Part shown: positions 25,843 to 34,957 of the stretch, piece after piece
How positions within the stretch are numbered: the first letter of the stretch is position 1
How the letters are laid out: each line of letters starts with the position of its first letter
Assembly (NCBI GenBank): GCA_035249305.1
Contig: DATFGQ010000016.1
Span: forward strand, 11,027-75,026
Direction: 5' to 3'
Source: DASUNP01 sp035249305
GTDB lineage: Bacteria > Acidobacteriota > Blastocatellia > UBA7656
DNA: 64,000 nt
The notes under the pieces: model-generated
The model's database searches: none
Seen by the model: only the letters and a program-made list of their open reading frames with translations
Told to the model about the DNA's origin: nothing
Made by a program: the position numbers and the translations under genes

Positions 25843-27018
25843 TCAGGCGTCGGGCTTGAGCACCACCTTCATGCAGCCGTCCTCCTTATTCAAGAAGATG
25901 TCGTAACCCGTCGGCGCGTCGTCGAGCCTCAGCCGGTGCGTGATGACGAAGCTCGGATCGATCTCGCCTTTCTTGATCCTTTCAAGCAGCGGCTTGAGGT
26001 AGCGCTGTACGTGGCACTGACCCGTCTTGATCGTCAACGAACGATTCATCACAGAGCCCATGGGGAACTTGTCTACGAACCCGCCGTAGACGCCTATGAC
26101 GGATACGGTGCCGCCGTTGCCGCATGCCATGATCGCCTCGCGCAACGCGTGCGGTCGGTCGCTCTCTAGCATCATAGCCTGCTTCGCGCGGTCGTAAGCG
26201 CCGATGAGGCCCGGCTTGTGAGCTTCCATCCCGACCGCGTCTATGCAGGCGTCTGGCCCGCGCCCGCCCGTCATCTCCTTGAGCGCTTCCAGCACGTTGA
26301 TCTCTTCGTAATTGATCGTCTCGGCCCCGGCCTTCTCGCGCGCCATGCGCAGGCGGTACTCGAACCGATCGATAGCTATCACGCGCTCGGCCCCTAGGAG
26401 GAACGCGCTTTTGATCGCGAACTGTCCGACAGGGCCGCAGCCCCAGACGGCTATGACGTTGCCCGGCTTGATGTCGCACATCTCCGCGCCCATGTAGCCG
26501 GTCGGGAAGATGTCTGACAAAAAGAGGACCTGCTCGTCGGTCAACCCTTCGTCGATCTTTATAGGCCCTACGTCCGCGAAAGGCACGCGCGCGTATTCGG
26601 CCTGGCCCCCCGCGAACCCGCCCGTCAAGTGCGAATAGCCGAATATGCCCGAGGGCGAATAGCCGAACAGTTTTTCGGCCATCCACGCGTTGGGGTTCGA
26701 GTTCTCGCAGAGCGAAAACATCTGCTTCTTGCAGTGCCAGCAGTTGCCGCACGCTATCGGGAAGGGCACGACCACGCGGTCGCCCACCTTGAGGTTCTTC
26801 ACCTCGCGCCCGACCTCTACGACTTCGCCCATGAACTCGTGGCCGAGAACGTCGCCCGGCTCCATCGCGGGGATGTAGCCGTTATAAAGGTGTAGGTCCG
26901 AGCCGCAGATCGCCGTGGAGCTGATCTTCACGATCGCGTCGCGCTGGTTGAGTATCTTAGGGTCGGGCACCTCCTGTACCTCGACCGACTTCATGTTCAT
27001 CCAACAAGTCGCCTTCAT
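25843..27018 (-). CDS. Zinc-dependent alcohol dehydrogenase
   Basis: 391 residues of the medium-chain dehydrogenase family. Visible are CGSDLHLYNG and GHEFMGEVVEVG (catalytic Zn ligands Cys, His, Glu), the four-Cys structural zinc site CGNCWHCKKQMFSLC, and the NAD(P)-binding turn VWGCGPVGQ. It most resembles the glutathione-independent formaldehyde dehydrogenase-like or threonine dehydrogenase-like MDRs. The ATG at 27018 overlaps the upstream stop (ATGA) and has GGGGGAG as RBS; the frame is open much further but would only add an antisense-like Arg-rich stretch. Confidence 0.9.
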   Translation of the reverse strand: MKATCWMNMKSVEVQEVPDPKILNQRDAIVKISSTAICGSDLHLYNGYIPAMEPGDVLGHEFMGEVVEVGREVKNLKVGDRVVVPFPIACGNCWHCKKQMFSLCENSNPNAWMAEKLFGYSPSGIFGYSHLTGGFAGGQAEYARVPFADVGPIKIDEGLTDEQVLFLSDIFPTGYMGAEMCDIKPGNVIAVWGCGPVGQFAIKSAFLLGAERVIAIDRFEYRLRMAREKAGAETINYEEINVLEALKEMTGGRGPDACIDAVGMEAHKPGLIGAYDRAKQAMMLESDRPHALREAIMACGNGGTVSVIGVYGGFVDKFPMGSVMNRSLTIKTGQCHVQRYLKPLLERIKKGEIDPSFVITHRLRLDDAPTGYDIFLNKEDGCMKVVLKPDA

Positions 27019-28019
27019 AACTCCCCCTTCCCGCTCTGCTCGGCAGGCTTCGCCGGATGCATGCCGCGATGAATGCTTGAGTCCGAGTGAACGACCTCGC
27101 CCGTCTCGATCACCTGTTTGAAGCGGCAGAGGTCGCCTTTGACCTGCGAGCCCGGCTCTTCGCCGAAGAGCTTCGCCAGGCCCGCGCCTATCGAGCCGGC
27201 AGGCGGGTTGTAGACCAGCTCGACGCGGACTTCCGTGCCGCGCCCGCCCGGCGCAGGGTCGAAGCGCACTACGCCCGCGTTCTCCACGTCCGCGCCCTCG
27301 ACTGACTTCCAGGCGATCATACGGCCGGGAACGTCTTTCGTGATCTCGGCGTCCCACTCGACGGTGGTCCCGGCAGGCCCTTTCGCTACCCAGTGAGAGC
27401 GGCGCTCGCCCGTTATCCGCACCGATACGAGATGGCTCATGAAGGTCGGGAGGTTTTCGAAGTCGCGCCAGAAGCGGTAGACCTCTTCGGGAGAGCTGTT
27501 GACGGTGATCGTGTGGACACGGATGGCGCGGTCCGCGTCGTCTCGGCTCAGTTGTTGAGCGTTATAAATGTCTAGCGCCGTGACTCCGATCACGGCCGCC
27601 GTAGCCGCCTTGAGCCTGCCGTGATCGGCGTTCTTCGAAGAGAAGGCCGCGCCAAGGCAGGCGAGGTCTACGGCGTCACCTGCGACCCGCGCCCATACCC
27701 AGTGGGCGGGCTTCGGGTTAGTGAGAATGCCTACACCGGCTGTGATCTCGCGCAGCCCCATGACGCGAATCAATGCGGTGTGACGGCCTTCCGCGCCGAT
27801 GAAGCGCGCGAAGGCTTTTGGCGCGATGACCTCCGCGAGCCCCAGGCCGATGCTGAACCACCCGAGCCCGCTTGCTATCTTCTCTTGCGCCGGGGATTTC
27901 GTCGCGAGCTGCTTTTGTAAGCTTAAGTATTGCCGGTCGCGCTGCACTACATCGTCTGCGACCTCCGATTGAATCTCACGCTCAGGCGCGCGTGCGCGCC
28001 TAGTCTGCTCAGTCGCCAT
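27015..28019 (-). CDS. Membrane-associated SRPBCC (polyketide-cyclase-like) protein
   Basis: 334 residues. An N-terminal half with two or three hydrophobic segments (GLGWFSIGLGLAEVIAP, VIGVTALDIYNA) precedes a SRPBCC/START-like domain (RVHTITVNSSPEEVYRFWRDFENLPTFMSHL, then GRMIAWKSVEGADVENAG, and GRGTEVRVELVYNPPAG). These lipid-binding folds are annotated as cyclase/dehydrase. Its stop overlaps the dehydrogenase start, so the two proteins are made together; a ligand-handling partner of the dehydrogenase is inferred. The ATG at 28019 with GAGGTGAGC is preferred to the GTG two codons upstream. Confidence 0.8.
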   Translation of the reverse strand: MATEQTRRARAPEREIQSEVADDVVQRDRQYLSLQKQLATKSPAQEKIASGLGWFSIGLGLAEVIAPKAFARFIGAEGRHTALIRVMGLREITAGVGILTNPKPAHWVWARVAGDAVDLACLGAAFSSKNADHGRLKAATAAVIGVTALDIYNAQQLSRDDADRAIRVHTITVNSSPEEVYRFWRDFENLPTFMSHLVSVRITGERRSHWVAKGPAGTTVEWDAEITKDVPGRMIAWKSVEGADVENAGVVRFDPAPGGRGTEVRVELVYNPPAGSIGAGLAKLFGEEPGSQVKGDLCRFKQVIETGEVVHSDSSIHRGMHPAKPAEQSGKGEL

Positions 28020-28375
28020 GCTCACCTCACTTTCTAAGCCACTAAAGGACTTATCAGTCTTTGCACTTTCGGTTTATCGTTTTCAAACACAAGTTTTTTT
28101 TCGTGCAAAGAGTGTGCCTCCGCCGTCGGTTCTTTATGGTGTCTCGGAGCCATTTTCGTGGGACTTTCTGGCAACGGGGTGGGTAATTCGCGCCGCGCCG
28201 AGAACTGAAAGGCGACATGTTGAGACGAGCTTTCCTAACCAAGCAAAGCAACGAGTTTTCATTTCCGGCCGATTCGCGTCAGGGGCTGCCCATCTTGATT
28301 AATAGAGTAGAAAAGATTGTCATTGGGGAGCGCGTCGAAGTAGTATTGACATACACTTCAGCGAAAGAGGACGCC
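28020..28375. other. Divergent promoter region, 356 bases
   Basis: No gene. It lies between the SRPBCC gene (minus) and the Roco gene (plus). It contains an exact 9-base inverted repeat TCTTTGCAC (28058-28066) and GTGCAAAGA (28103-28111), 36 bases apart and flanking an A/T-rich stretch, which could be an operator or a promoter-spanning dyad. A TTGACA hexamer occurs at 28347. Upstream in-frame ATG codons for the Roco gene exist here, but their peptide looks random. Confidence 0.5.
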
Positions 28376-30994
28376 ATGGCTGACAAGCAGCGAATTCTCG
28401 ATCTCATTGAACGGGCAGCAAAGAAAGGTTTGGATAGACTCGACCTCAGCAGCAAAGAGTTGACGAGCCTGCCGCCTGAGATCGCCAAGCTAACTAACCT
28501 CACCTTCCTTAACCTCAGCGGCAATCAACTGAAAAGCCTGCCGCCTGAGATCGCCGGGCTGAGGAGCCTGACCTACCTCGACCTCGGCAACAACCATCTG
28601 ACGAGTCTGCCACCGGAGGTCGGCAAGCTCGCCAACTTGACCTTCCTCAATCTAAGCTACAATCAACTAAGGAGCCTGCCGCCGAAAATCGTAAATCTAA
28701 CCAAATTAATCCATCTCTACTATCACGGCAATCAACTTACAAGTTTGCCGCTGGAGATCATCAAGTTAAGCAACCTAGAACGCCTCGGCCTAGGACATAA
28801 TCAACTAACGAGCCTGCCGCCGGAAATCGCCGAGCTAACAAACCTGAGAGATGTCTTTCTCGCCTACAATGAACTGACGAGTCTGCCGCCGGAGATCGGC
28901 AAGCTCGCCAACTTGACAGCCCTCTACCTCCGCGGCAATCAACTAAGGAGCCTGCCGCCTGAGATCGCCAGCCTCACTGAGCTCACCTACCTCGACCTCA
29001 ACAGTAATCAACTGACGAGCCTGCCGCCGCAGATAGTCAGCCTGACTGAACTGAGCCACTTAGATCTCCGTAGAAATCAAGTGCCTATCCCGCCTGAGGC
29101 ATTAAGGTATCCGAAGGACCTAAAAGCGATCTTTGCTGCGCTGGCCGGACTGATAAGCGGAGAGCGATTAAACGAGGCAAAGATGTTAGTCGTCGGAGAC
29201 GGGAAGGTCGGCAAGAGCTCGATCGTAGAGCGATTGCTATACGGCACTTACAATCCGCAGAAAGAAACGACGCTCGGCGTCGAGATCACCGACGAGATGA
29301 AGGTCGTCCAGAGCGAGGTGAAAGGCGAAGGCGACCCGGTCAAACTGAACATCTGGGATTTCGGCGGGCAGGAGATTCAGCATTCAACGCACCAATTCTT
29401 TCTGACCACGCGTAGCCTCTATCTGCTCGTCATTGATGCTCGCAAAGGCGACCAGCTCAGTAACATCGAATACTGGCTGAAGCTGATCGAAAGCTTCGGC
29501 GGCGATTCGCCCATACTTATCGTCATTAACCAGATCGATCAGTTGAGAGGCCAGCGCCCGCTCAACCTTGATCGAAAGGCGTTGCAGGATAAATACAACA
29601 TTCGGGATTTCGTCGAAACCTCGTGCGCGACGGGCGAAGGCATTCCCGCCTTGAAAGCCGCGATTGCCCGCGAGGTCGAACACTTGAAACACGTGCGCGA
29701 CATCTGGCCGCGCGAGTGGCTCGCCATCAAACGACGGCTGAAAGACATGCAGGCTGATTACATCCCGGTCGAGAGGTATCTGGAAACCTGCGGCGAAGAG
29801 CGATTGAATGACGAAGACATCCAGAAGTCTTTGCTAGGGCTGCTGCACGATCTGGGCGTGGTAATACGCTTTCCGGGCGACACGCAAGTGCTCAACCCGC
29901 GATGGGTGACGCAAGGCGTCTACGGGCTGCTGACTTCGGCGCGGCTGGTGAAAGCGCAGGGACAGTTGGAGCTGAAAGACGTTGGCGGAATCCTGGCCTC
30001 CATGCCTGATGCCAAAGACCGTTACCCTTCGCACACGCACCGCAGGCTGATCGACGTGATGAAGCATTTTCAGTTGTGCTTCGAGTTCACCGACCGGCCG
30101 GGCCATTATCTCATTCCGCGCCACCTGCACGATAACGAGCTCGACATCCCATGGGACGATGCCGACGCGCTGAAGTTTCAATACCATTATCTCGAAACGC
30201 TGCCCGACTCGATCATCTCGCGCTTCATCGTGCGCATGAACCAGTACATCACCAAACAGTATTATTGGAAGAACGGGGTTTTCCTACATAGCGGCGAGAA
30301 TCGAGCTAAGATCAAAGCCGATCTGATAGACCGCAAAATCTTCATCTCAATAATCGGCAAAGAACAGACCCGCCGCGCTTTTCTGGCGGTCATCCGCTCG
30401 GCCTTTGAAGAAATCAATAGCAACTTTAAGATCACGATCAGGCAACTGATCCCGGTGCCAGAGTTTCCGCATGTGCTGGTTTCCTACCTGGAGCTGCTCG
30501 TCCACGAAGAGATGAACGAACGGGAGATCGTCATCCCCGAATTGCGGAAGAAGTTCTCTGTCAAAGAATTGCTCGACGGGGTCGAAGAGCCGAGCGCCCG
30601 CATGCGACGCCGAGAACGCGACCTGGACGAAAGGAGGTTTCCACCACCTATGCCTGAAGAGATACGTCCCAAACCGCGCACGCCATCCGCAATTCAACAG
30701 AGCAATCCCTGGCGGTCAGGATGGTTTTATCTGATTAGCTATGTGGTAGTAATTGCCACCATCGTCGCAGCCATCGTCGTGCTGAACATATACGGCATCT
30801 CCTGGACGACCGCGGCGGTTATTCCCGTTGTCATAATCGGCGGATTGCTGAGCATCGGCATCATAGGCGCGAATCAATTGAGAAACGACGACCGGCTGTC
30901 GGATGAAAGCTACGTGAAACTGATGATCGAATCATACAAGCGTCTGCCGCTGCTCAGGGGCAAAGGGGAATCGGATAGCCTGCTAAAGGAGTAA
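28376..30994 (+). CDS. Roco protein: LRR-Roc-COR GTPase with membrane anchor
   Basis: 872 residues. About ten leucine-rich repeats (L-x-x-L-x-L-x-x-N-x-L-x-S-L-P-P-E-I) span residues 20-245. The Roc GTPase follows, with P-loop GDGKVGKSS (274-282), G3 DFGGQE (328-333) and G4 NQID (385-388). The COR dimerisation domain covers about 430-710. A charged linker leads to two spans (ISYVVVIATIVAAIVVLNIYGIS and TTAAVIPVVIIGGLLSIGIIGAN). Roco proteins are dimerisation-regulated GTPases related to human LRRK2; bacterial roles are unclear. There is no kinase domain; a membrane hairpin takes its place. The ATG at 28376 has AAAGAGG upstream. Confidence 0.92.
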   Translation: MADKQRILDLIERAAKKGLDRLDLSSKELTSLPPEIAKLTNLTFLNLSGNQLKSLPPEIAGLRSLTYLDLGNNHLTSLPPEVGKLANLTFLNLSYNQLRSLPPKIVNLTKLIHLYYHGNQLTSLPLEIIKLSNLERLGLGHNQLTSLPPEIAELTNLRDVFLAYNELTSLPPEIGKLANLTALYLRGNQLRSLPPEIASLTELTYLDLNSNQLTSLPPQIVSLTELSHLDLRRNQVPIPPEALRYPKDLKAIFAALAGLISGERLNEAKMLVVGDGKVGKSSIVERLLYGTYNPQKETTLGVEITDEMKVVQSEVKGEGDPVKLNIWDFGGQEIQHSTHQFFLTTRSLYLLVIDARKGDQLSNIEYWLKLIESFGGDSPILIVINQIDQLRGQRPLNLDRKALQDKYNIRDFVETSCATGEGIPALKAAIAREVEHLKHVRDIWPREWLAIKRRLKDMQADYIPVERYLETCGEERLNDEDIQKSLLGLLHDLGVVIRFPGDTQVLNPRWVTQGVYGLLTSARLVKAQGQLELKDVGGILASMPDAKDRYPSHTHRRLIDVMKHFQLCFEFTDRPGHYLIPRHLHDNELDIPWDDADALKFQYHYLETLPDSIISRFIVRMNQYITKQYYWKNGVFLHSGENRAKIKADLIDRKIFISIIGKEQTRRAFLAVIRSAFEEINSNFKITIRQLIPVPEFPHVLVSYLELLVHEEMNEREIVIPELRKKFSVKELLDGVEEPSARMRRRERDLDERRFPPPMPEEIRPKPRTPSAIQQSNPWRSGWFYLISYVVVIATIVAAIVVLNIYGISWTTAAVIPVVIIGGLLSIGIIGANQLRNDDRLSDESYVKLMIESYKRLPLLRGKGESDSLLKE

Positions 30995-30999
30995 AACGC

Positions 31000-31785
31000 T
31001 TGGGAGAGACCTCGACCGTTCTGGCGACGACGCTCGGTTCGATAATTCTATTGATGTTTCTTTTGTGGCTCACGAGCCTCGCGCTCAAAGACGCAAGCAT
31101 CGTAGACACTTTCTGGGGCATAGGCTTCGCCGTGATCGCCTGGATCAGCTTTGCCATCACGAATGGCTACGCGCCGCGCAAATTAATAATCGCGACGCTA
31201 GTGACAATCTGGGGCCTCAGACTCGCGGCTCATATATTCCGCCGCAATCACGGGAAGGGCGAGGACTTCCGCTATCGCCGCATGCGCGCGCGCCACGGCG
31301 ACCGTTTCGCCGTAGTAAGCCTCTTTACGGTCTTCGGACTGCAAGGGCTGTTGATGTGGATCATCTCGCTGCCCATTCAAGTGGCGCAAGTTTCGACCGC
31401 GCCCGCCCGCTTGAAATGGTTAGACGTGACAGGTGTTGCGCTCTGGGCCATAGGGTTTATGTTTGAAGCGATAGGCGACTGGCAGTTGATGCGTTTCAAA
31501 GCCGACTCGACGAACGCGGGAAAGGTGATGCGGCGCGGGCTCTGGGCCTACACTCGACACCCGAACTATTTCGGCGATGCAACCGTCTGGTGGGGCCTTT
31601 TTCTCATAGCGGCAGCCACGCCCGGCAGCCTCTGGACGATAATAAGCCCGGCCATTATGACTTTCCTGCTGATGAAGGTTTCAGGCGTGGCGCTGCTTGA
31701 GAAGAGTCTTGTTAAGACTAAGCCCGAGTACCAAGATTACGTAAGACGCACGAGCGCCTTCTTCCCCTGGATACCCGGGCGATGA
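31000..31785 (+). CDS. DUF1295 steroid-5-alpha-reductase-like membrane protein
   Basis: 261 residues, six to seven spans. The segments KDASIVDTFWGIGF, the NHGKGEDFRYRRMR loop, and GLWAYTRHPNYFGDATVWWG are the DUF1295 signature. The last is the NADPH/cofactor-binding end also seen in ICMT and 5-alpha-reductases. It likely reduces a lipid or isoprenoid double bond. TTG is the start codon, five bases after the Roco stop, so the gene is probably co-transcribed with Roco. Confidence 0.85.
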   Translation: MGETSTVLATTLGSIILLMFLLWLTSLALKDASIVDTFWGIGFAVIAWISFAITNGYAPRKLIIATLVTIWGLRLAAHIFRRNHGKGEDFRYRRMRARHGDRFAVVSLFTVFGLQGLLMWIISLPIQVAQVSTAPARLKWLDVTGVALWAIGFMFEAIGDWQLMRFKADSTNAGKVMRRGLWAYTRHPNYFGDATVWWGLFLIAAATPGSLWTIISPAIMTFLLMKVSGVALLEKSLVKTKPEYQDYVRRTSAFFPWIPGR

Positions 31786-31787
31786 CC

Positions 31788-33503
31788 TTATCTCTTTTCG
31801 CGCCGCTCGATCTTCGACCACGTGTCGCGCAGCCCTATTGTACGATTGAACACCGGACGGTCAGGCGACGAATCCTTGTCCGCGCAGAAGTAGCCCAGCC
31901 GCTCAAACTGATAACGCGCCCCCGGCTCCGCTTCTCTGAGGCTCGGTTCGAGCTTGGCGTCGGCCAAGACCTCTAACGAGTGCGGGTTCAGATTGGCCGT
32001 GAATTCCTGGCCTTCTTCGACATCGTTCGGGTTCTCTTTCGCAAAGAGGTTTTCGTAGAGCCGTACCTCCGCGTCTACGGCGTGCGCGGCCGAGACCCAG
32101 TGGATCGTCGATTTGACCTTGCGCCCGTCGGGCGCGTTGCCGCCGCGCGTCGCCGGGTCATACGTGCACCTGAGCTCGACGACATTGCCTTCAGCGTCTT
32201 TGACCACCTCTTTGCAGGTGATGAAGTAGGCGTAGCGGAGGCGGACCTCGCGGCCGGGCGCGAGGCGGAAGTACTGCTTGGGCGGGTCTTCACGAAAATC
32301 GTCCTGCTCGATGTAGAGGACCTTCGAGAACGGCACCTTGCGACTTCCCATGCTCTCGTCTTCGGGATTGTTGATGGCCTCCATCTCTTCGACAAGGTCT
32401 TCGGGATAGTTCTCTATGACGACGCGCAGCGGGCGCAGAATGGCCATGGCGCGCGGCGCGCGTTTGTTAAGGTCTTCGCGGACGAAGTGCTCCAGCAGCG
32501 AAAGCTGCACGGTGTTGTTCGTCTTCGAGACGCTCACGTTCGCGCAGAGGTTGCGGATCGCTTCAGGCGTGTAGCCGCGCCGCCTCAAGCCCGAAAGCGT
32601 CGGCATGCGCGGGTCGTCCCAGGCAGAGACGTGACCTTCCTGCACCAGCTTGAGCAGCTTGCGTTTGCTCAGCAACGTGTAGGTGAAGTTGAGCCTGTCG
32701 AATTCGATCTGCCGCGACGGAAATATGCCGAGCTGTTCTATGAACCAGTTGTACAGCGGGCGGTGGTCTTCGAATTCCAGCGTGCAGATCGAATGAGTCA
32801 CATTCTCTATCGAATCCGACTGTCCATGCGCGTAGTCGTACATGGGGTAAATGCACCACTCGTCGCCAGTGCGGTGGTGCTCCATATGAAGTATTCGGTA
32901 CATCACGGGGTCGCGCATGTTCAGGTTCGGCGACGACATGTCGATCTTCGCGCGCAGCGTCCGCGAGCCGTCGGGGAATTCACCCTTCTTCATCCGTTCG
33001 AACAGGTCGAGGTTCTCTTCGACCGAGCGGTTACGGTAAGGGCTCTCCCTGCCCGGCTCCGTCAGCGTGCCGCGGTACTCGCGTATCTCGGCCGCGCTGA
33101 GGTCGTCGACGTAAGCCTTCCCCGCCTTGATCAACTGGATGGCCCATTCGTAGAGCTGCCCGAAATAGTCCGACGCGTAATAGAGCCCGTCCCACTCGTA
33201 CCCCAGCCAGCGTATGTCTTCCATTATCGAATCGACGTACTCCGTCTCCTCTTTCGAAGGGTTCGTGTCGTCGAAACGTAGATTACACTTGCCGCCGAAC
33301 TCCGCGGCCAGCCCGAAGTCTAGGTAGATGGCCTTGGCGTGGCCGATGTGAAGATACCCGTTCGGCTCGGGGGGGAAGCGGGTCTGCACGCGCCCGCCGT
33401 GTTTGCCATCCTTGAGGTCCTGGATGATGATGTCGCGAATAAAATTTGAACGGCCTTCAGATTCGACCGGCGCGGCGCCGGCTTCAGTCTCCAACGATTT
33501 CAT
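31788..33503 (-). CDS. glnS: Glutaminyl-tRNA synthetase
   Basis: 571 residues of a class I synthetase that charges tRNA-Gln. PPEPNGYLHIGHAKA (HIGH at 52-55), RFDDTNPSKEE, the GlnRS discriminating MYDYAHGQSDSIE segment and the KMSKS-like LLSKRK (277-282) are intact. The C-terminal anticodon-binding beta barrels are complete up to VFNRTIGLRDTW. GlnRS came to bacteria from eukaryotes and is patchily distributed, so its presence suggests that this genome may not depend on the GatCAB route for Gln-tRNA. The gene ends three bases from the convergent DUF1295 gene. Confidence 0.97.
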   Translation of the reverse strand: MKSLETEAGAAPVESEGRSNFIRDIIIQDLKDGKHGGRVQTRFPPEPNGYLHIGHAKAIYLDFGLAAEFGGKCNLRFDDTNPSKEETEYVDSIMEDIRWLGYEWDGLYYASDYFGQLYEWAIQLIKAGKAYVDDLSAAEIREYRGTLTEPGRESPYRNRSVEENLDLFERMKKGEFPDGSRTLRAKIDMSSPNLNMRDPVMYRILHMEHHRTGDEWCIYPMYDYAHGQSDSIENVTHSICTLEFEDHRPLYNWFIEQLGIFPSRQIEFDRLNFTYTLLSKRKLLKLVQEGHVSAWDDPRMPTLSGLRRRGYTPEAIRNLCANVSVSKTNNTVQLSLLEHFVREDLNKRAPRAMAILRPLRVVIENYPEDLVEEMEAINNPEDESMGSRKVPFSKVLYIEQDDFREDPPKQYFRLAPGREVRLRYAYFITCKEVVKDAEGNVVELRCTYDPATRGGNAPDGRKVKSTIHWVSAAHAVDAEVRLYENLFAKENPNDVEEGQEFTANLNPHSLEVLADAKLEPSLREAEPGARYQFERLGYFCADKDSSPDRPVFNRTIGLRDTWSKIERREKR

Positions 33504-33698
33504 GTCTCTGTATTCTCTCCTCCGTTAAATAAGTATTATATCTTGACTACGACTGACACCGCGAGGAGAACCGCGCCTTAAAAGAATTAGCCTGCCACCG
33601 CAAGCTGTAATTTTGCTCACGGCGGCAGGCTTCCTCGGCAGCAGCGAGAGGAATTGTGAGGGGCTTGATCCGAGTCGTCGGCTGACGATTAGTCGTGA

Positions 33699-34238
33699 TT
33701 AGTCCTCTTTGATCGGGACGCGCAGGGTGAGCGCCCCCACCCACTGCTCGGGGTTGTTCGTCTGATCGAAGAACTGCTGTGTGAAGTTCGTGTGACAGAG
33801 CACGCAGCTCGTGTGAAACGTGTTGCTCAGCGGGATCGAGCGGCGATAGTACCAGCGGTCGCCCACGCGCTCTACCGACGTGTTCGGGTCGCCCTGGAGC
33901 GCTTTGACAAGCGAGCGGCGCTCGAACGAGTCGCTCGGCAGGTCGTTGACCCCGCCCTGTAGCGGCGGAAAGACGCCGATCAGCCGCATGTCCCTGTTCG
34001 AGTTATTGAATATCAGCGAGATCGCCTGCTTGCCTTCCTCTACATTGTCCGGCGTAGTCTCGTCGAACTCCTTAAACAGCGCTGCCAACAGCTCGTTGAG
34101 CAGCAGGTCGCTGGTCCGCTGGGCGAATGCGATATTCTCGCTCGAAGGGGAGTTGTCCGTGCCTCCGAAGCCGACGGCTCCGGCGACGGTGAGCAGAATC
34201 ACAAGCGCGATTATTCGTTTTACTTTCATATAGCGCAT
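33699..34238 (-). CDS. Secreted single-haem protein (Tll0287/DUF3365-like)
   Basis: 179 residues: a signal peptide (KVKRIIALVILLTVAGAVGFG), then a mostly helical domain. One c-type haem motif CVLCH follows late in the chain, preceded by RYYRRSIPLSN-like sequence (YYRRSIPLSNTFHTSC). The spacing and the Val-Gly-Ala-Leu-type end are like DUF3365/Tll0287 sensor haem proteins. RBS AAGGAG before the ATG. It is the second gene of a pair with the DUF3455 gene, whose signal peptide is nearly the same. A redox-sensing or electron-carrying role is inferred. Confidence 0.7.
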   Translation of the reverse strand: MRYMKVKRIIALVILLTVAGAVGFGGTDNSPSSENIAFAQRTSDLLLNELLAALFKEFDETTPDNVEEGKQAISLIFNNSNRDMRLIGVFPPLQGGVNDLPSDSFERRSLVKALQGDPNTSVERVGDRWYYRRSIPLSNTFHTSCVLCHTNFTQQFFDQTNNPEQWVGALTLRVPIKED

Positions 34239-34286
34239 TATCTCTCTCCTTATAGTTATTTCGGCCTGAATGATTGCGTAAACGGA

Positions 34287-34847
34287 TTAGTTCTCCGCGC
34301 GGTAGAAGTAATACTCCGCCGTGTAAGGCGCCTCTCTGGACTCGTCCATCATCGTGCCCGGAGTAGATGGGGCGAGACCGCCCGTCGTGTTCACTCTCTG
34401 GATGTAGGTCACCGAGCTGAAGATGCCGGGGCCGTTTGTCGAGGTCGTCTCAAGCAGCAGCCAGGGGATAGCGGTCGGGTCGGGGGTGCAGCGCGGTATC
34501 AGCGCACTGGCCTTCACCGTGCTGCCGCTGTTGCTCTCCCAGGTCGGCCCTGCGTAGTGAATGCCTACCTGCCCGTGGTATCCCGCGTCGGCATACAGCG
34601 TAGCGTCGGGCGCAACAAAGACCCACGCCGTTCCGTTCCACCTGTACTTCTGCACGCCGCGCGCGTAGGCATGAAACGCCAGCCTCTGTCCCTCCGGTGC
34701 TTGAATTCTGTCGCAGCTCGGTGAAGGCAAGTCAGGACCATTATTATTGCCGCCCGCCTTCGCGACCGGCATCGCGGCGAGCGCGATCCCGGCGACGGCG
34801 AGCAGAACTATTACTCCGATGATACGTCTCACTTTCATCTGTCCCAT
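34287..34847 (-). CDS. Secreted DUF3455 protein
   Basis: 186 residues with signal peptide (KVRRIIGVIVLLAVAGIALA) and a full DUF3455 domain: IQAPEGQRLAFHAYARGVQ, the AWVFVAPDATLYADAG segment, VGIHYAGPTWESNSGS and TPDPTAIPWLLL. These beta-rich domains are found in secreted proteins of fungi and bacteria. Function is unknown. The gene lies about 50 bases upstream of the single-haem gene. A conserved intergenic element sits at 34898-34929. Confidence 0.85.
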   Translation of the reverse strand: MGQMKVRRIIGVIVLLAVAGIALAAMPVAKAGGNNNGPDLPSPSCDRIQAPEGQRLAFHAYARGVQKYRWNGTAWVFVAPDATLYADAGYHGQVGIHYAGPTWESNSGSTVKASALIPRCTPDPTAIPWLLLETTSTNGPGIFSSVTYIQRVNTTGGLAPSTPGTMMDESREAPYTAEYYFYRAEN

Positions 34848-34897
34848 TGGGTTTCTCCTTTTAATCGAATCGCATTCTACTTCGAACGCCGATAGGT

Positions 34898-34929
34898 AAA
34901 GTTGCTGAACTGTCGGCGATATTACCGGC
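34898..34929 (-). promoter_or_regulatory. Conserved intergenic element, copy 1
   Basis: On the plus strand the sequence contains GTTGCTGAA, nine variable bases, then ATATTAC; read on the minus strand this is GTAATAT-N9-TTCAGCAAC. It lies about 50 bases upstream of the DUF3455 gene. The same arrangement with the same spacing occurs at 35843 and 40900. TAATAT may serve as a -10 box; an A-run lies further upstream. Confidence 0.65.
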
Positions 34930-34957
34930 GGCGCTGAATCTTTTTTGCGCCGGTCGA

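Noticed and set aside
25843..27357. Extended N-terminus of the zinc dehydrogenase
   Set aside because: The extra 113 residues are Arg/Gly-rich and antisense-like in style, and they overlap the SRPBCC gene. The ATG at 27018 has an RBS.
31980..33281. 433-residue open frame on the plus strand
   Set aside because: It is antisense to glnS over its whole length, Arg/Val-rich, and matches no family. High GC keeps the opposite frame open.
33547..33744. 65-residue minus-strand frame after glnS
   Set aside because: It overlaps the haem-protein gene end out of frame and looks random.
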